Assembly: GCF_009909195.1 (NCBI RefSeq)
Contig: NZ_JAAAMU010000021.1
Location: 50,760 to 114,759 of the forward strand
From: Paenibacillus sacheonensis
GTDB taxonomy: Bacteria > Bacillota > Bacilli > Paenibacillales > Paenibacillaceae
Direction: 5' to 3'
DNA: 64,000 nucleotides
Shown: one piece after another, positions 61,081-64,000 of the stretch
How the letters are laid out: every line of letters starts with the position of its first letter
How positions within the stretch are numbered: the stretch's first letter is position 1
The notes under the pieces: generated by a model
The model's database searches: none
The model's input: the letters and a program-made list of their open reading frames with translations, nothing else
Told to the model about the DNA's origin: nothing
Made by a program: the position numbers and the translations under genes

Positions 61081-61695
61081 ATGAAGATGGTTGTGTTCGG
61101 TGCGGGAGGCAGAACAGGACGTCTGGTCGTGCAGCAGGCTTTGGAGCAGGGACATGTCGTAACGGCGTTCCTGCGTGCTTCGCATCGTTGGGATTTCGCT
61201 CATGCCGGCCTGCGTCTCGTCCGGGGAGACGCAAGCGACGGAGAAGCGGCCGCCGCCGCCATTGCCGGGCAGGATGCCGTTATTTCCTGCCTTGGCGCGC
61301 GGCGCTGGGAACGAGTCGCGCAGCTCTCCCGGTCGGCGGAGCATATCATCGCGGGCATGCAGCGTCATGGCGTGGCCCGAATCAGCTACTTGGCTTGCGC
61401 CGGTATCTACGGCGAAATCCCCGGTCTCTCCGGGATCGCGGCCCGGCTGCTGCAGCGCCGCGTGCTTGCGGACCATCGCCGCGCGGCGGACGCGCTGGCG
61501 GCGAGCGGCCTTGATTGGACGATCGCCCGGCCGATCCGATTCTCGGGGTGGCGGCTAAGAGGCGATTATTTGGAGGCGCGGCAGGGCATTCCGAGCGGGA
61601 AGTCCCGGATCTCGCGGGCGGATACGGCGCATTTTCTGCTGCGGGCATTGAAGGATCCGCTCTACAGCCATCAGTCGATCGGACTGAGCTATTAA
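61081..61695 (+). CDS. NAD(P)-binding protein, atypical SDR (NmrA-like)
   Basis: The protein has 204 residues. The cofactor motif is VVFGAGGRTGRLVVQQAL, an NADP-type GxxGxxG, with GDASDGEAAAAAIAGQDAVISCLG following. The C-terminal GLDWTIARPIRFSG resembles the NmrA-like substrate region. Such proteins act as reductases or redox-sensing regulators. ATG 61081 follows GGAGG. Confidence 0.88.
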   Translation: MKMVVFGAGGRTGRLVVQQALEQGHVVTAFLRASHRWDFAHAGLRLVRGDASDGEAAAAAIAGQDAVISCLGARRWERVAQLSRSAEHIIAGMQRHGVARISYLACAGIYGEIPGLSGIAARLLQRRVLADHRRAADALAASGLDWTIARPIRFSGWRLRGDYLEARQGIPSGKSRISRADTAHFLLRALKDPLYSHQSIGLSY

Positions 61696-61787
61696 CGCGC
61701 ATGACGGAAGCAAGGCTGGCGCATAAACAAGCGCCGCCGTATAAATCGAGGCAAACTGGCCGAAACAGAAGAGAGGGCACATCTATT

Positions 61788-62666
61788 ATGGATAGGACAC
61801 AGAAGCGGGTTCGTAAGGCCATCATACCGGCAGGCGGGCTCGGCACGCGTTTTCTGCCGGCTACGAAAGCACAGCCGAAGGAAATGCTGCCGATCATCGA
61901 CAAGCCGGCGATTCAATATATCGTCGAGGAAGCGGTCGCTTCCGGGATCGAGAGCATTATGATCGTGACGGGACGCAACAAGCGGGCGATCGAGGACCAT
62001 TTCGACAAGTCGTACGAACTGGAAGCGGAGCTGGAGGCGCATGGCAAAGCGGAGATGCTGGAGCTGGTGAGAAGCATCTCGCATTTGGCGGAGATCGTCT
62101 ATACCCGGCAGGGCGCGCCGCTTGGGCTTGGCCATGCGGTGCTGTGCGCTCGCCGTTTCGTGGGCGACGAGCCGTTCGCGGTGCTGCTCGGCGACGATAT
62201 TTTGCAAGGCGGGAGGCCTGCGACCGCGCAGATGATCGAACTGTACCAGGAGCGGCAGTCGTCGGTCGTGGCCGTGATGGAGGTGCCGTGGGATCAGACG
62301 CATAAGTACGGCATCGTCGACCTGCGCGACAGCGGCGACGGCAGCGTGCGCGGATTCGTGGAGAAGCCGTCCCCCGGCGAAGCGCCTTCCAATATGGCCA
62401 TTGTCGGCCGTTATGTATTGGAGCCGGGCATTTTCGATCTGCTCGAGCATGCCAAGCCCGGCAAAGGCGGAGAGATCCAGCTGACGGACAGCCTGCAGCG
62501 GCTTCATCAGACGAACCCGATGACCGCGTTTCGGTTCGAAGGCCAGCGTTACGACGTCGGGGACAAGCTGGGATTCGTTCAAGCGACGATCGATCTTGCG
62601 CTTCGCCGCGGCGATCTGGCGGATGACGTACGACAATATATGATCGAGCGCTTAAAACAGGATTAA
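61788..62666 (+). CDS. galU: UTP-glucose-1-phosphate uridylyltransferase
   Basis: The protein has 292 residues. KAIIPAGGLGTRFLPATKAQPKEMLPIIDKPAIQY is the nucleotide-binding signature, with the catalytic Lys; APLGLGHAVLCA, FAVLLGDDI and KGGEIQLTDSLQ complete the GalU pattern. It makes UDP-glucose for glycolipids, teichoic acids or capsule, including the probable UgtP-like enzyme at 18930. GAGAGGG precedes ATG 61788. Confidence 0.95.
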   Translation: MDRTQKRVRKAIIPAGGLGTRFLPATKAQPKEMLPIIDKPAIQYIVEEAVASGIESIMIVTGRNKRAIEDHFDKSYELEAELEAHGKAEMLELVRSISHLAEIVYTRQGAPLGLGHAVLCARRFVGDEPFAVLLGDDILQGGRPATAQMIELYQERQSSVVAVMEVPWDQTHKYGIVDLRDSGDGSVRGFVEKPSPGEAPSNMAIVGRYVLEPGIFDLLEHAKPGKGGEIQLTDSLQRLHQTNPMTAFRFEGQRYDVGDKLGFVQATIDLALRRGDLADDVRQYMIERLKQD

Positions 62667-62728
62667 GCCGATGAGGGCGGCATGAAATCACCGCGTCCTC
62701 GTCGGCAGAAGGCGAGGATATTCGGTTG

Positions 62729-63772
62729 ATGAAGAAACGAAAGCAGCAATACCGCCGGATCTTGATCACGGCAGCGGTGCTGGTGGCTTTAGGCGCCGCG
62801 ACGGGGTACTGGATGAGCGGCTACGCGGACATCGATTTGCCGGCAAGTACCGTGGCTTCGGATAAGCCCGTGGAGCATGAGCATGCGGAATCGGCTGCCG
62901 GCTCGAATGGCGAGTCGAACGATCGGTCGGCGTCCAAGGGACATGGTTCCATGGATCCCGGTGCAGTGGACGATGATATGGACATGGAAAGTAATATGGA
63001 CATGGACAGTAATATGGACATGGACAGTGCTATGGATATGGACAGCAATGCGAGCATGGACAGCAGTAAGGATAAGGACAGCGTGGAATGGACATGGCCG
63101 GCTGGCGTGCCGGAAGCCGGCAAGACCGGCAAGCTGCGCATCGCGGTGACGAATGCCGCCGGAGAACCCGAAGCGGCGCTGCAGGTCAATCACGAGAAGC
63201 TGCTGCATCTCATTCTCGTCAGCCAAGGACTCTCGACGTTCATGCATCTGCATCCCGCGGAGACAGATCAACCGGGCGTGTTCGAAGTGCCGGTGGCTTT
63301 TCCGTCGCCGGGGAGATATAAGCTTATCGCGGATTTCAAGCCGCGCGGCGGCGACCAGCAATGGCAGAGCGCCTGGGTGCAGGCGGGCGGAGCGGGAACG
63401 CGGCAGTCCGAGCCGGCGTTGACGGAGGACAAGAAGCTGGAGCACAGCGCCGGCGGCATGTCGGTCGGATTATCGTTCGGCGGAGCGCCGAAGGCCGGCG
63501 AAGCGGCGGAGTTGACATTTACATTCGCCGAGGGCGAAGCGGGCGGAGAGCCGGTTCGCGATCTTCAGCCGTATCTTGGCGCTGCCGGGCATGTCGTTAT
63601 TATGGATGCCGAAGCCGAACGATACTTGCATGTGCATGCCATGGATCAAGCAGGCGGCCCGACGGCAAAGTTTCATGCTGTGTTTCCTGAGAAGGGCTTG
63701 TACAAAATATGGGGCCAGTTTCAGCGGAACGGCCGCGTCGTCACGGTTCCTTTCGTCGTGGAGGTTGGCTAA
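62729..63772 (+). CDS. Membrane-anchored protein with Met/Asp hexapeptide repeats, probable metal-binding
   Basis: The protein has 347 residues. One N-terminal helix (about 10-28) anchors it outside the cell. Residues about 78-115 repeat NMDMDS-like hexapeptides rich in Met and Asp, preceded by HEHAES. Two beta-sandwich regions follow, with STFMHLHPAETDQPG and GAAGHVVIMDAEAERYLHVHAMDQ, patterns seen in YtkA/FixH-like extracytoplasmic proteins. Met, His and Asp clusters suggest copper or other metal binding. GAGGA precedes the ATG. It follows galU by 62 bases. Confidence 0.75.
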   Translation: MKKRKQQYRRILITAAVLVALGAATGYWMSGYADIDLPASTVASDKPVEHEHAESAAGSNGESNDRSASKGHGSMDPGAVDDDMDMESNMDMDSNMDMDSAMDMDSNASMDSSKDKDSVEWTWPAGVPEAGKTGKLRIAVTNAAGEPEAALQVNHEKLLHLILVSQGLSTFMHLHPAETDQPGVFEVPVAFPSPGRYKLIADFKPRGGDQQWQSAWVQAGGAGTRQSEPALTEDKKLEHSAGGMSVGLSFGGAPKAGEAAELTFTFAEGEAGGEPVRDLQPYLGAAGHVVIMDAEAERYLHVHAMDQAGGPTAKFHAVFPEKGLYKIWGQFQRNGRVVTVPFVVEVG

Positions 63773-63853
63773 CCGCGAAGAGCGAAGCTGTAAGCAAAAG
63801 CGCTTGCGCGCAGCAGAAGGCTTGGAATGAAGAAGCGGCAGCTTGGATGAGCT

Positions 63854-64000
63854 TGAACTGCACCCCGTCAAGTAGACAGTACAAATAAATAAAGTCAATT
63901 AGGCGGCCTTAGTCCTGTACTCCATCGGACTGAGGCCGTTTAGTTTTGCTTGTAATCGTTCATGGTTGTAGAAGTGGATGTAAGCCTGAATATCTCTGTG
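63854..64000 (-). mobile_element. End of an IS3-family (IS150-type) insertion sequence, continues past window
   Basis: The sequence TGAACTGCACCCCGTCAAGT at 63854 begins a terminal inverted repeat of IS3 type. The transposase C-terminus is encoded inside. The other end lies beyond base 64000, so target duplication cannot be read. Confidence 0.85.
63899..64000 (-). CDS. IS3-family transposase OrfB, C-terminal 33 residues (partial)
   Basis: The minus-strand frame reads IQAYIHFYNHERLQAKLNGL then SPMEYRTKAA and stop. YNHERLQAKLNGLSP is the typical end of the DDE integrase core of IS150-group transposases. Most of the gene lies outside the window, so activity cannot be judged. Confidence 0.9.
   Translation of the reverse strand, partial: HRDIQAYIHFYNHERLQAKLNGLSPMEYRTKAA

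Overview
The window reads as chromosomal DNA of a high-GC, endospore-forming Firmicute of the Paenibacillaceae (Paenibacillus or Cohnella type). Support comes from a gerA-gerB-gerC germination operon, a T-box riboswitch on ilvA, a FosB thiol transferase of the bacillithiol type, strong AGGAGG-type ribosome binding sites with frequent GTG/TTG starts, a sigma-K-like sporulation promoter, and a fadF-fadN-fadA-fadE/etfBA fatty-acid oxidation cluster close to the Bacillus arrangement. Genus placement is inference; no rRNA is present.

Layout. 0-5 kb: signalling block (end of a hybrid kinase with an HPt domain, OmpR-type regulator, GGDEF/EAL protein, membrane histidine kinase). 5-9.5 kb: tRNA-Thr(CGU), a MerR regulator with a MerR-type promoter on the next gene (an SDR), a Cys-rich putative spore coat protein, an HSL-type esterase and a tyrosinase-like protein. 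9.4-16 kb: Nudix hydrolase, MscL, PAS histidine kinase, lipid kinase, AlkC-like glycosylase, aromatic-acid exporter. 15.9-20.5 kb: a 51-bp tandem repeat array, small proteins, a TVP38-type membrane protein, a processive glycosyltransferase and a second 51-bp array. 20.5-26 kb: T-box-controlled threonine dehydratase, PPK2, histidine phosphatase, two acetyltransferases, a Dabb protein, a truncated hydrolase, fosB. 26.6 kb: Bcr/CflA efflux gene with a second MerR-type promoter. 28.3-41.9 kb: beta-oxidation (etfBA divergent from fadF-N-A-E), then an acyl-CoA ligase and a thioesterase. 42-47 kb: small proteins, methionine aminopeptidase and the ger operon. 47-51 kb: AraC regulators, a SRAP protein, a pyruvate kinase lacking its C-terminal domain. 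51-56.5 kb: ABC-F ATPase and a 1000-residue secreted GH99-like protein with a cre site. 56.7-64 kb: MATE exporter, AraC regulator, methyltransferase, Dps, NAD(P)-binding protein, galU, a Met/Asp-repeat membrane-anchored protein, and one end of an IS3-family element.

How the genes fit together. The electron-transfer flavoprotein, the membrane Fe-S oxidoreductase, acyl-CoA dehydrogenase, the hydratase/dehydrogenase, thiolase and acyl-CoA ligase together form a complete route from free fatty acid to acetyl-CoA with electrons passed to quinone. Two homologous ~185-bp palindromic elements sit on either side of the etf-fadE block.

The most unusual feature is the intergenic repeat content: three 51-bp-period arrays, two copies of the 185-bp palindrome (itself built on a 50-bp period), a ~64-bp array and a 13-14-bp minisatellite. 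The two MerR promoters share sequence and 19-bp spacing, which suggests a small regulon.
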